From: Psoroptes ovis | Taxonomy: Eukaryota > Arthropoda > Arachnida > Sarcoptiformes > Psoroptidae | Direction: 5' to 3' | NCBI GenBank assembly: GCA_002943765.1 | Contig: PQWQ01000005.1 | Coordinates: 3,101,001 to 3,165,000 of the forward strand | DNA length: 64,000 nucleotides | Notes under the pieces: generated by a model | What the model saw: only the letters and a program-made list of their open reading frames with translations | The model's database searches: none | What the model was told of the DNA's origin: nothing | Program-made: the position numbers and the translations under genes | In this document: positions 38,022-47,963 of the stretch, piece by piece | Position numbering within the stretch: position 1 is the stretch's first letter | How the letters are laid out: each line of letters begins with the position of its first letter

Positions 38022-38189
38022 AATTTGAAAAATTCTTTTTCTTTGGCCTCAATGGCTGTTTTTGACTTTGAATTTTTTTTTCTCGGATCCAAAGCAAATG
38101 AAAAGGAAATGAAATGTACAACCAAATGCACTGAATTCATTGAAAATGTGCCAGAACAAATGATTTGAACATTTTCAAATCAAATCTCA

Positions 38190-38265
38190 AGGTTGTCCGA
38201 AAAGTTTTTGTTGATTTTCAATGAGCATTCGCTCTATTTTTACGAAAAAACTTTTCGGACAACCT
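38190..38265 (+). mobile_element. Hairpin element a (subfamily I)
   Basis: The termini are aggttgtccgaaaagttt and its complement, with a core resembling elements e-i (gattttcaatgagca...ctctattt). Total length is 76 bp. The left flank is not a clear TA. It is the outermost copy of the cluster. Confidence 0.8.
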
Positions 38266-38713
38266 CTTGTTTTTATTTATTTTTTCATTTTTTTTTTCCA
38301 ACAACAATCATTTACAATACATTTCACATTATCATTATCGACATCATCATCATCATCATCGATGTAACTAACCATCATCATTGATGATGATTACATCGTC
38401 ATCATCATCATCATCATTGTTGTTGTTGTTGATGTTACAACAAAATTCGTCTAAATTTCGATAAAATTTGAATCAAATTCAAATGTAAAAATCGATGACA
38501 ATCGATTTAAAGATATATATATTCCCATAGTTCACATATAAATCTGTATATATTCAATTCAACATATATACAAGGCCTATAGATGGATGTATTGAATATA
38601 CGAACACATATATTCATCTATGGGTACATGTGTTTGCCGAAACATGGCCCCTGAAGTAATTCGGTAGAAAATTTGGTAAAATTTCCGAAAATCAAAAAAA
38701 AATTGTTTCGCAT

Positions 38714-38746
38714 GAATTAATATCCGATTTGTTCGGATATTAATTC
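38714..38746. repeat. Hairpin with 14-bp perfect arms
   Basis: gaattaatatccga and its complement surround a 5-bp loop (tttgt). A related ttcgg/ccgaa word recurs just downstream. It lacks the aggttgtcc terminus of the neighbouring element family. Confidence 0.7.
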
Positions 38747-39550
38747 TTTCGGGCATAAATATATTTTCGGATATATTCACTGGCACACACATATATTCAT
38801 GTGTTATTATCCGTCCGATGATGATGATGATGATGTTGTTGTTGTTGTCGAACAAACAAACAAACAAACAAATTTTCCATTATCCTTCCCCCTCTCTCTG
38901 GCTCCTTTCACTGACTCCGTTTTCACTGCCCCCCATTTCCAATGATAATACGACCTTATAAAGCACTACTGTGGGATGGGAGTAATCACGAAGGGGACAA
39001 ATCGAATCCCTCCTGTGTTTGTGTATAATCTGTGTTTATATTTATTTGTTTATAAGTTTTTTATGCCGACAAATGATACTGAATATCGAATGATGATAAT
39101 TGATAATTGATACCATCAAACATTATTATCATTATTTGATATAACGCGTATATAATGAATATCATTTTGATATCATTTGACACCCAATGTGTTCATTATT
39201 CATTAAGTAATTTTCTAATTTTAGTACCTTTAAACATTTAAACACGGAGAAATAATCAAAAATAAGAAATTATTATTATTCGCCGAAAATTACCCGTAAA
39301 TAGCACATACATTCATCCATAAATCTTTCGATGAAAATCGGAAGAAACCCCTAAAGAATATTCCACGGAGAATATTCTTCGGGGCCCACACGATTTGGCC
39401 AATACGATTCGGCTACCGGATAGGCTCGATAATCGATTACCAAATCGATATATTTCAGGATGAATGTGTGAAATTATCGAAAAGAAAAATAAAAAAATTT
39501 GTCAAATATTTCGGCATATATATTTTTTGTTTGAGATATTTATAAATATT

Positions 39551-39626
39551 AGGTTGTCCGGAAAGTTTTTGCCGATTATATCGTAGAAAATAATTGGAAA
39601 ATCGTTAAGAACTTTTCGGACAACCT
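39551..39626 (+). mobile_element. Hairpin element b (subfamily II)
   Basis: The termini are aggttgtccggaaagttt and its complement. The flanking tataaatatt is itself mirrored on the right (aatatttata), so the palindrome extends beyond the element. The core tatcgtagaaaataattgg is shared with elements j and k. Confidence 0.85.
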
Positions 39627-40630
39627 AATATTTATAAATACAAATTCAAATAAACATAAATAAATAATCGATAATATGAATCCAAAATATACGAAATAAA
39701 TAAATATAAATTGAAAATTGAATATTGAATATTGAATGAATGAATAAATAATGATAATTTATTATTATTTAGTTGTCAAATAAATATTTATTTATATATG
39801 TTTATTTCATTCAATCATTCATTCATTCGTTTATTTATTTGTATTTATTTGAATTTGTATTTATTTATATATTTATTTTCATTTTACTTATTTATTTCGG
39901 TTTATTTATTTATTTTGGTTTATTTCGGTTTATTTCCATTCATATATCCTCTATTCCTAAGAATTAATACCAAGAATTATTATTATTTGAACCATTATTT
40001 GAACCATTTGTTTATCGTAGATTCGCCATTGATTCTTCATTTGAATCATTCATTTGAATCATTGGCTATTTATTCATTTAGGTTTTTGTATGTTTGTCTA
40101 TCGGTTTGTTTGATTTCTCTTCCACAAACAAAAACAAATAAACTCGGCTCAAATAAACTGAATGGAAATAACCTAATAATAATCAATTATCATCATCATT
40201 GATTTATAATAATAATGATTTAAAAGTTTTGGATAGAATTTCTTCAAATAATATTATATCATTGAATATATCATTGACTCCTTTAAGAATTTTCCTTGAA
40301 GAATTTTCTTTTCCATTTCTTCATTGGTTCTATGCACAGATATAACATTATTATAAGGTTAAGGTGTGATAATGATGAGATGATGACAAGTACACAATTA
40401 CCAAGGTTTTCTCGTACTTTTCATTACCAGTATTGACCTCTGACTGTAAATCTGTAAATCGATGCGCTAAAAGTTTCAAAATTTCAAAATTTCCCAAATT
40501 TTCAAAGGTACAGGTACCTTTTAAATAATGAAATTTACTTTTTTTAAATTTTGTTTGTGGCCAAATTAATAAATAGATGCAGGACAAAAGTTTACTTTTT
40601 GTTCAGCAAAAAAATTCAATTGAATTCAAT

Positions 40631-40646
40631 TGTTTTGTGTGAATGG

Positions 40647-40681
<35 letters not shown>

Positions 40682-40702
40682 TTTCGTGTGAATGGAATTT
40701 TT
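40631..40702. repeat. Poly-T tract flanked by a 23-bp direct repeat
   Basis: The word tgttttgtgtgaatggaa plus Ts (40631 onward) is repeated as tgtttcgtgtgaatggaa plus Ts (40680 onward), with one mismatch. Between the copies lies an uninterrupted run of about 32 T. This is the structure expected from target-primed insertion of a transcript of which only the poly(A) tail remains (minus orientation). Local duplication with T-run expansion is the alternative. Confidence 0.6.
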
Positions 40703-40924
40703 CAAAATAACTTTGAAATATGTATTTGATGTTTGGCTGTGTTTGTTTCCTCGGAATGAAAAAAAAAGTTCAAAATTTAAATTAATATTAGCATTGCATT
40801 GATATTTTGAATACGACAATAATACTCCACCTTTTTCCATTTTTCTATTCAATTTGTTGGTCAAAGTAAAAGGCCCATCAAAAGGCCTAGAGAAAATATA
40901 TAACAAAACATTGAACATAATATT

Positions 40925-41001
40925 AGGTTGTCCCATAAGTTCTTGCCGTTTTTCGAATGAAAAAAAAATTTAAAAAACGGCAAGAATTTATAGGACAACC
41001 T
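40925..41001 (+). mobile_element. Hairpin element c (subfamily III)
   Basis: The left terminus is aggttgtcccataagttctt, the right arm is its near complement, and a TATT/AATA-type flank is present. The arms continue inward through gccgttttt, leaving a short A-rich loop. It is closely similar to element d, 166 bp away. Confidence 0.85.
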
Positions 41002-41167
41002 AATAGTTGAAATGGAATAAATAATAGTTGAAAAATTGAACCAAAGATACCGAGAGAAAGAGGCTTGAAAGACCTTGACCAGAATAATTCAAAAGTTTTC
41101 ACTTTCATTTCAATTATTCTTTTTTATATAACCAGAGCTATTACATTCTGGAACCTGAAATATTTTC

Positions 41168-41244
41168 GGTTGTCCCATAAGTTCTTGCCGTTTTTTGAAT
41201 GAAAAAAAAACTTTAAAAAACGGCAAGAACTTATGGGACAACCT
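41168..41244 (+). mobile_element. Hairpin element d (subfamily III)
   Basis: The arms ggttgtcccataagttcttg and their complement are nearly perfect over about 32 bp around an A-rich loop. It is close to element c in sequence, which suggests recent duplication or insertion of the same source. It is flanked by similar atttt/gaaat sequence rather than an obvious TA. Confidence 0.85.
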
Positions 41245-41509
41245 GAAATAATTGATTGAAATTGAAATAATTGAAATCGATGTTTAATGCGCATGGAACG
41301 TTTGATTTTGAACCTAAACCAAAAAAAAAGAAACCCAGCAAAACATTATCTTCTTAATGGTTTCTTGTTGGATGTTTCGTGTTATATATCTGTGTTGGTT
41401 GTTTGTTTGAAATGATTCTTCCTAAATACATGTTGTATTTTATATTTCGGTTATTTTTTTTTTCATCCCCCATTCGAATCATTATTATTATTTGTTAGTA
41501 CATATTATT

Positions 41510-41586
41510 AGGTTGTCCGGAAAGTTCTGACCGATTTTTATGAACAACTCTATTTGATTATGCGGAATGAACTTTTCGGACAACCT
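41510..41586 (+). mobile_element. Hairpin element e (subfamily I)
   Basis: The termini are aggttgtccggaaagttctg and a complementary right end. The non-palindromic core (aacaactctatttgatta) is shared with elements f-i. It is flanked by attatt on the left and ataata on the right. Confidence 0.85.
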
Positions 41587-41652
41587 ATAATACAATACAA
41601 TGATGTATCTGCTTCTATTATCTTCATCATCATCATCATCATCAAAATATTT

Positions 41653-41732
41653 GGTTGTCCGAAAAGTTCTGGTCGATTTTCATCGAGCAACTCTATTTGA
41701 TTAAGCGGAATGAACTTTTCGGACAACAACCT
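41653..41732 (+). mobile_element. Hairpin element f (subfamily I)
   Basis: The termini are ggttgtccgaaaagttctgg and a complement in which aac is duplicated (ggacaacaacct). The core catcgagcaactctatttga is in the same orientation as element e, which ends 66 bp upstream, and opposite to g-i. Confidence 0.85.
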
Positions 41733-42058
41733 AATACATTGATTTATCTATATATATGAACGAACGACAGTAAAATGATTGAAGCAGCTCGAAAGTAGTG
41801 CTGCATCCTTTCCATATTTTTCTGTTTTTAGGTTTCGTTGTTGAATTCCATGATGAACAATGATAATAATAATTGATTTACAATTAAATAAATCAACCAT
41901 ATCGATTCAATTATTATTATTATCATTAAAATTTCAGTCATATTTAACCAAAATTTTATCAAAATTTTCATTTCATTGTTTTTTTGAATAATTTCCATAA
42001 TTTTTTGCTGAAGTTTTACCCATGTTTTTCATTGTATTGCATTGTAATCTATCGATTG

Positions 42059-42135
42059 AGTTGTCCGGAAAGTTGTCGCCGCTTAATCAAATAGAGTTGC
42101 TCATGAAAATCGGCCAAAACTTTTCGGGACAACCT
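42059..42135 (-). mobile_element. Hairpin element g (subfamily I, inverted)
   Basis: It starts with agttgtccggaaagttgtcg and ends ttttcgggacaacct. The core aatcaaatagagttgctcat is the reverse complement of the core of elements e and f, so this copy lies in the opposite orientation. Confidence 0.8.
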
Positions 42136-42410
42136 TAAAACCTTAAACCCTGGAAGTTTTGGCCCCATTCAATCAAAATATTAATTGATCTGAAGCTAAA
42201 AGAATGGTGAAGAGGAGAAAATTGGGGAAAATTCATTAATGAATCCTATGAAAAATTCATAATTAAACAATTGAAAATTTCGTGTTGTAAAATCAATGAA
42301 TAATTCAATTATACTCACTGGTTTTATTGTTTTTCAGCTTTTTCTTGGTGGCTGAAGGGCTGGTGGCTTGGTGGTTGGTGGCTAACTGGCTGGCTGCCGA
42401 TGATTGTCTA

Positions 42411-42500
42411 TGGCAGGGCTTCTTAAACTTCACTGCATTGCAATGAATTTCAATGCAATTTTGCGGTAAAAGAAGCTGTAGTTTAAGAATGGGACAACCT
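42411..42500. mobile_element. hAT-like inverted repeat next to a solo terminus
   Basis: cagggcttcttaaactt (from about 42413) is partly mirrored by agtttaagaa (42480-42489). This is the pattern of short non-autonomous hAT elements, whose ends often read CAGGGnTTCTTAAACT. Directly abutting is gggacaacctaat, the terminus of the neighbouring hairpin family without its left partner. The right hAT-like end is imperfect, so this call is tentative. Confidence 0.35.
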
Positions 42501-42870
42501 AATGTTTACCGATTTCTTACACGAAAATTCTTACATTTTCTTCATTCATTCAATTCAATTCAATTTCTCCAGTCATTCGATTCCACCATTCAATCATATA
42601 ATACCCATAACACACATCTTCAAATGCTTCAAATCGTATTTTCAAAATACGATTTTTAAAGAAGCATTTAATATTATTAAAATTTTTTCCAACCATTTCA
42701 TTGAATTCAAATAATATTTTGTCATTCAAATATAAACGAAATTTCCGTGTATTTTCTATGTAATTCAATGTATTTTCCATGTAATTCAATGTATTTCTAT
42801 GCAAAAAATCAGAAGAAAAAAAACATCAAAATAAATGAAAATCAAAAATATAAAGGAATTGAACATATTT

Positions 42871-42948
42871 GGTTGTTGTCCGAAAAGTTCATTCTGCTTA
42901 ATCGGATAGAGTTGCTAATGAAAATTGGCCAGAACTTTTCGGACAACT
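42871..42948 (-). mobile_element. Hairpin element h (subfamily I, inverted)
   Basis: It begins ggttgttgtccgaaaagttc (a gtt duplication) and ends ggccagaacttttcggacaact. The core atagagttgctaatgaaaat matches g and i in orientation. Confidence 0.8.
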
Positions 42949-43200
42949 TAATACATTTTAGATTCACATTTTTCATACATTTCACCCAACACCAAAAATG
43001 TATTCAAACATTTTCCAGCCAACCAAACCAGCCAAATAACCAAATAACCATGCTTATAACATGCACATACAAACACAATGTCTTGTTGTAATCATCATCG
43101 TCATTTGATTTGATTTGATTTTTTTATTTTATTTAAAATTTTCTTATGTAAACATGTAAGAAAAATGTTTTTTTCTTCGAATTCATTCATATATATATTT

Positions 43201-43277
43201 AGGTTGTCCGAAAAGTTCATTCCGCTTTACCGATAGAGTTGCTCGATGAAAATCGGCCAGAACTTTACGGACAACCT
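43201..43277 (-). mobile_element. Hairpin element i (subfamily I, inverted)
   Basis: The termini are aggttgtccgaaaagttcat and tttacggacaacct. Reverse-complemented, it is close to element f throughout, including the core. It is flanked by tattt on the left and aatat on the right, in keeping with TA insertion. Confidence 0.85.
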
Positions 43278-43379
43278 AATATATTTAAAGATTCACATAT
43301 AATATTCAATAATAATACTAAGAAATGTCTGAATGAATGAATGAGGGAATTATTCGACGATCCATGAATAAATATAATA

Positions 43380-43454
43380 AGTTGTCCCATAAGTTCTTGC
43401 CGATTTTATCGTATAAAATCATTGGAGAATCGGCAAGAACTTATGGGACAACCT
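43380..43454 (+). mobile_element. Hairpin element j (subfamily II)
   Basis: The arms agttgtcccataagttcttg and their complement enclose a core gattttatcgtataaaatca shared with b and k. The arms are nearly perfect over more than 25 bp. Confidence 0.85.
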
Positions 43455-43659
43455 GATAATAATAATATATCTTTGTTGCTGTTGTTGCTCACAATCAATA
43501 TTATTATTATGAATGATTATTTTGTATACATGATAATTTTTTTCAATTTTGAAAAATAATAATAATAATTTGACACACAGAAGATGCGTATTTAATAGTC
43601 TTTTTGAATGAATGAATGAATGAATGAATGGATGGTATTGGTGGTTGTCGGAGAATATT

Positions 43660-43735
43660 GGATTGTCCCATAAGTTCTTACCGGTTATATCGTAGAAAAT
43701 CATTGAAAAATTGGCCGAAACTTATTGGACAACCT
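43660..43735 (+). mobile_element. Hairpin element k (subfamily II)
   Basis: The termini are ggattgtcccataagttctt and cttattggacaacct, less symmetrical than in j. The core tatatcgtagaaaatcattg is shared with b. It is flanked by aatatt on the left and aatata on the right. It is the last copy of the cluster. Confidence 0.8.
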
Positions 43736-44476
43736 AATATATGATGAATTTGGATGTGAAGGAAAGGCGAAAAATAATAATTCATGTTTTACCCAAAATT
43801 GAAGTGAAAAATTGCATGTTTGAAAATATTTTCAAACACATGCAAATGAGATTTAATATATTTTTGGTTGCTGCTGTTGTTGATGATAATAATACAAATA
43901 CGAATAATAATGGAATGATAATGAAATGGAATAACGATTATCATTCTCATACATGAAAATTGAGGTCAAAAATCATACGAAAACACACACATTGATATGG
44001 TGATATTCTATCTGTGCACCACAAAAAAAATGATGATTAAATGATGAGTACAATGATGATGATGATGATGTAAATAATTTTGTAAATAATAATGAAACGT
44101 GCATTCCAGGACCGAAAATGCGAGAATATTCAAGGAATTTTTTGACTGAAAATTTTCCAGAATCGTGATTCGATTCAATAATAGTGAATGTGATTAATTG
44201 TAATTAAATTTTTTCGTCCTTATTTTTTCTCGCCATCAAATTTAATTAATTTTTTGCTTTTTTTTTGAAGATTCAAATCAAAAATTCAAATATTTTCTGT
44301 TTGGCGGCAAAAATAGAATTTTGAAAATTTTCAAAATTCGAATCGACTATTTCGACACACGCTGGTCGAATTTGATGATTTATGTCTATTTCTACCCAAT
44401 CATTTGGTGTTTTCGTTTTGGTATTTTTGGAATTTTTTAAAAATAAATTTGTCATTTTTGATGATCAAAACAACAA

Positions 44477-44787
44477 TCAATCACGATTCAATTGTTCTTT
44501 CACATTTGAAGAGAAATAACAGAAAAAATCTGCCAAAAATATCTCTGATCCTCGATTTATTGCACACGTTGCCATGAAATGATCACAATTTTGATGATAA
44601 TAAATCAGCAATCCATCTATTGTAACCGGTAAATATTTTTGCTCTCTTTGGAAGATAATATTTTTGGACAAAATCATTTTGTACAAATATTTACAATTGA
44701 TAATAATACCAACAATGTGAAATACATCGGATAATATTTGGAGCAAGCAAGCAAACAAACGAAAAATTCTCACCTTTTGCCAAACAT
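44477..44787 (-). CDS. Possible small two-exon gene, 60 aa
   Basis: A candidate first exon 44787-44774 (MFGK plus a split Arg codon) has a GTGAGA donor and joins in phase to 44645-44477, giving a 60-residue protein. It contains EQKYLPVTIDGLLIYYHQNC and ends SSNVKEQLNRD. The 128-nt intron has normal borders. I do not recognise the product. It is divergent from the gene at 44906, with 118 bp between start codons. A spurious open frame remains quite possible. Confidence 0.25.
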
Positions 44788-44905
44788 TTGTGATCCTCGT
44801 TAAATTTTGTCAAATGATAACCATACAATGCTCATTATTCATTTGGATTGATATTGATTGATACTCGTTGATTTTCACTTATTTTAAAGAAAATAGAATT
44901 TAAAA

Positions 44906-45968
44906 ATGAAAAACATATTCCATCAATTAATTTACCAGAACATGTATTCATTAAAACTAAATAGAAATGGTCAAAACACTCATAATTTGATCGAAATCAT
45001 CTTACCACCAATTCTATTATCATTATTTATTTATTTATCAACATTTGGTAAATATTCTACCATCGTATTCACTGTATTTGCCATACCAATGACAATTTAT
45101 GTATTTGATCAATATATTTATGATGGACAACAACGAAAATATTCGACGAATTTCTTCATATCATGGTCCATAACATCATTTCTCATACTTTTGTAAGTTG
45201 TTTCTCAATTATTTCAATGTAAAAACAGCATTAATTTATCCTATTCCACTCCAATAGATACATATTTGAATTTATTGTTGTACCATTTCTTGAGATAACA
45301 ATTTGGGAAAATTATACCCTATTATCAATGGTCGCGATTGCAATCATAATGCTCATCTATTTACGTAAACATTCGGATGATTGTTCATCAAATGGAATGC
45401 TGATATCCACTTACAAAAATCATAATGATCATAATAATAATGACGATGACAATCACCATCACCAATATGATCATTATAGAAATTCACCTATGAATAAATA
45501 TTATTGTTATTGGATTGGTACATCAATCAACGGGTCAATCAATTGTTATTGTTTATATATGACAAGTCATTTATTCCTGATCGGTGCATTATCATTCAAT
45601 GCATATCTAAATCTAACTACAATTTGTCATACATATGGAATTATGAATGACCTCATATTGATTCCGGATGATTGTAGTGAAGTCTACTTTGATATAAAGT
45701 ATGTATCTTAGTTTTGATTATTCTATATTCTTTAATGAATTTTCCCTGTTTTTTTCGGCTAATTAATAGTTTATCCTTATCATTCATAGCAGCTATATAT
45801 GCTTGTCAATTAGTGATATTATTGTCATATTCATTTATACGATTATTATTTTACATAATCGGTCAATTATTGACAAGTAAAAGCAATAATAATGAATCAT
45901 TTAAAATAATGACCAATAGAAATAATAATTCGAGTAATAATTGTTATTCATATCATCTGCTACATTGA
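44906..45968 (+). CDS. ZDHHC23-like membrane protein lacking the DHHC motif
   Basis: Three exons in phase: 44906-45192, 45258-45698 and 45770-45968 (308 aa). Four or more hydrophobic segments are visible: ILPPILLSLFIYLSTFG, IVFTVFAIPMTIYVF and FFISWSITSFLILLYIFEF in the first half; SHLFLIGALSFNAYLNL and IAAIYACQLVILLSYSFIRL in the second. Their order, and words such as LPPILL, FEFIVVPFLE, YWIGTSIN and NLSLSFIAAIYACQ, resemble DHHC palmitoyltransferases of the ZDHHC23/11 type from memory. Those enzymes attach palmitate to Cys through a zinc-binding CRD. Here the CRD position holds an Asn/Asp/His-rich stretch (about 152-173), and the DHHC position reads KYYC (about 176-179), followed by YW like the VW of the family. 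If correct this is a non-zinc, probably inactive relative. The homology is my inference. Confidence 0.55.
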
Positions 45969-46161
45969 ATTAATATATCTTTCCATTTAATATAAATTCT
46001 TCCATTGATAAATATTGTGATATAATACATTATTGAATGGCAAAAGTCAACAACATTAGTCAAAATTTACTCAATTTATTTTTTATTTTTTTCAAAATAA
46101 GAAATGAATTTTCAAGGTTTCATAATTTTTCAAAGGGTTTCCTTTAATAACATAGAGTGAT

Positions 46162-46530
46162 GCGGCCCCTGGAAAAAAATCAGAATGAAAGTTATCGCAT
46201 CATGTTTTTGGTCAATAGAGATGAAAAAAAGTCAATTATGCTCATCTCCAATTCTTGACCCTTCCGGTCCAAAAAGGGGGTCAAAAGTCAATAATTGCTA
46301 TATCTCGGCCGTTTTAAGAGGTGAACTCTCAATTTTTTCAATAATTAAAGATTATCTAGCTATTAATCATTGGTGAAAATATCATTGCTTAACACGATCG
46401 AGAAACCGAAATATATCCATTTGAAGTTACCATTGTCATTATCATATGGGCTGCAGTTGACGTGTACACGTCAAAACTGAAGTGCTCGGTGATTCGCTCA
46501 ACAACTGTCGTATTTAACACAAGTATTTCT
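46162..46530 (+). repeat. Left terminal inverted repeat
   Basis: 369 bp, running from gcggcccctgg to aagtatttct. Its reverse complement matches 47576-47944 with only scattered differences (for example gtgtacacgtc against gtatacacgtc). It includes ggtccaaaaagggggtcaa and a part that reads open as VVERITEHFSFDVYTST in antisense. Confidence 0.85.
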
Positions 46531-46592
46531 AAGTCTATGATATTTTGGGCTATTGTTGGTTCAACTTCATGTAATGATATTAATATCAGGTA

Positions 46593-47389
46593 ATGATGCC
46601 AGCATTGAAAGGCCAACGGAATCAATTAACAACAACTGAATCGAATCATTTACGCTTTGTTACCAAAATCCGTTGGCCAGTAGAAGCAGTGCATGGAGTC
46701 ATAGCACAAAAATATAAGCTTCTACACCACCATTTTCTGAATCAATCGCTGTCAAAAGCATCGACGTATTGCAGAATAGCTTGCTATCTGGTGAACAATT
46801 TTTGTAAGCGATATACGAGCGATAAGGACAATGTTGATGTAATTGTGCTGCGAATGTTTAAAATGAATTTAACCAACAACGATCTTGGTCAATATGTTAT
46901 AGATAATAATCTCAATTATAAAAAAACATATTTATCAACACATGGAGCAATGATCTTGCAGATTTTCCACAATTCTCACTCGAACTATTGATAATGTTTT
47001 TCACTGGGTCATATCAACTGTCACAATCGATAACATACCTGGGAGAAATGCTATCAGACCATGATCAATTGCTCGTAGAAAAAATGTTGGGTGATATGTC
47101 TTTGATTCGATGGGTTCGATCGAGACATATCAATTAAAAGGCCTACCGGGTTTGTGTAAAATATCAACCGAATGGCCATGAACTTGATTCAATATTAGGC
47201 CATTATTGTACTTGTGCCATCGGGAACCGAACCATTGGTTCGTGTTAACATGTTTCAGCTCTAATATATTATCTAAGTTATGGCAAGTACGAGAACCGTA
47301 GATTCCTGCCAGCTGAGGCTCTGAAAAACATCTTCGATCATAGCGGTCCGATCGTTTTTGATGATGATGAAAGTGATATCAAAGAGTGA
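46593..47389 (+). pseudogene. Transposase remnant (DDE C-terminus plus SWIM-like domain)
   Basis: The frame 46593-46991 contains NHLRFVTKIRWPVEAVHG, which matches the end of a DDE endonuclease core including its final Glu; the two upstream Asp residues are not found. Downstream, in another frame (about 47160-47389), lies HYCTCAIGNRTIGSC followed, after an in-frame stop, by HVSALIYYLSYGKYENR and a C-terminus PAEALKNIFDHSG. That C-x-C...C-x-H pattern is a SWIM-type zinc motif found at the end of this transposase group. Frame changes and stops show the gene is dead. I describe the breaks only. Confidence 0.75.
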
Positions 47390-47575
47390 TTTATCCTTAT
47401 TTTTCTTTCTTATTTTTTTTTTTTTTTTGGAATATTTCTTGTTAATATTTTTGTAGATATATATTTTAGATAATATATGGTGGCTGTTAGATGGTGGTTT
47501 ATGTCCTGTGGCTGCCAAAATGTCATTAAATGGTTATGCTTGGGCTTAAATGGTCATCAATTGATGATGAACATG

Positions 47576-47944
47576 GAAATACTTGTGTTAAATGCGACAG
47601 TTGTTGAGCGAATCACCGAGCACTTCAGTTTTGACGTATACACGTCAACTGGCAGCCCATATGATAATGACAATGGTAACTTCAAATGGATATATTTCGG
47701 TTTCTCGATCGTGTTAAGCAATGATATTTTCACCAATGATTAATAGCTAGATAATCTTTAATTATTGAAAAAATTGAGAGTTCACCTCTTAAAACGGCCG
47801 AGATATAGCAATTATTGACTTTTGACCCCCTTTTTGGACCGGAAGGGTCAAGAATTGGAGATGACCATAATTGACTTTTTTTCATCTCTATTGACCAAAA
47901 ACATGATGCGATAACTTTTATTCTGATTTTTTTCCAGGGGCCGC
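47576..47944 (-). repeat. Right terminal inverted repeat
   Basis: The partner of 46162-46530 in inverted orientation, with the same length (369 bp). It ends ccaggggccgc, then the outer segment tattctaggttaccctt. Confidence 0.85.
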
Positions 47945-47963
47945 TATTCTAGGTTACCCTTTA

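Larger units (their letters stand above)
34862..44476. other. Gene desert with mobile-element remnants
   Basis: I see no supportable protein gene in this 9.6-kb region upstream of the transporter. The first 2 kb may hold the transporter promoter and 5' UTR. The region holds a TG run (35348-35361), GATA and TG runs (37558-37572, 37620-37720), a GC-rich motif (37988-38021), a 14-bp-arm hairpin (38714-38746), eleven 75-80-bp hairpin elements (38190-43735), a poly-T tract within a direct repeat (40631-40702), a G/T-rich GGCTGGTGG tract (42345-42400) and a hAT-like inverted repeat (42411-42490). Open frames such as 37702-38028 and 39798-40202 are low-complexity or overlap repeats. Confidence 0.6.
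46132..47963. mobile_element. Decayed DNA transposon with 369-bp inverted repeats
   Basis: Inverted repeats 46162-46530 and 47576-47944 face each other. They extend outward as aaagggt (46132) and accctt (ending about 47963), with a small insertion on the left. Between them lie remains of a DDE/SWIM transposase. The TIR begins gcggcccctggaaaaaaatc. The arms are very similar over their whole length, so this arrived as a unit or was recently homogenised. Long TIRs with a DDE_Tnp_4-like transposase suggest the PIF/Harbinger-ISL2EU (IS5-like) group. The target duplication is not clear. Confidence 0.8.

Noticed and set aside
37702..38140. Overlapping open frames on both strands near 37.7-38.1 kb
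   Set aside because: They owe their length to TG, CCA and A runs and to the GC-rich repeat; no family similarity.
39773..40202. Hydrophobic Phe/Ile/Tyr-rich frames
   Set aside because: They derive from TTTATTTATTTA repeats that mimic membrane segments.
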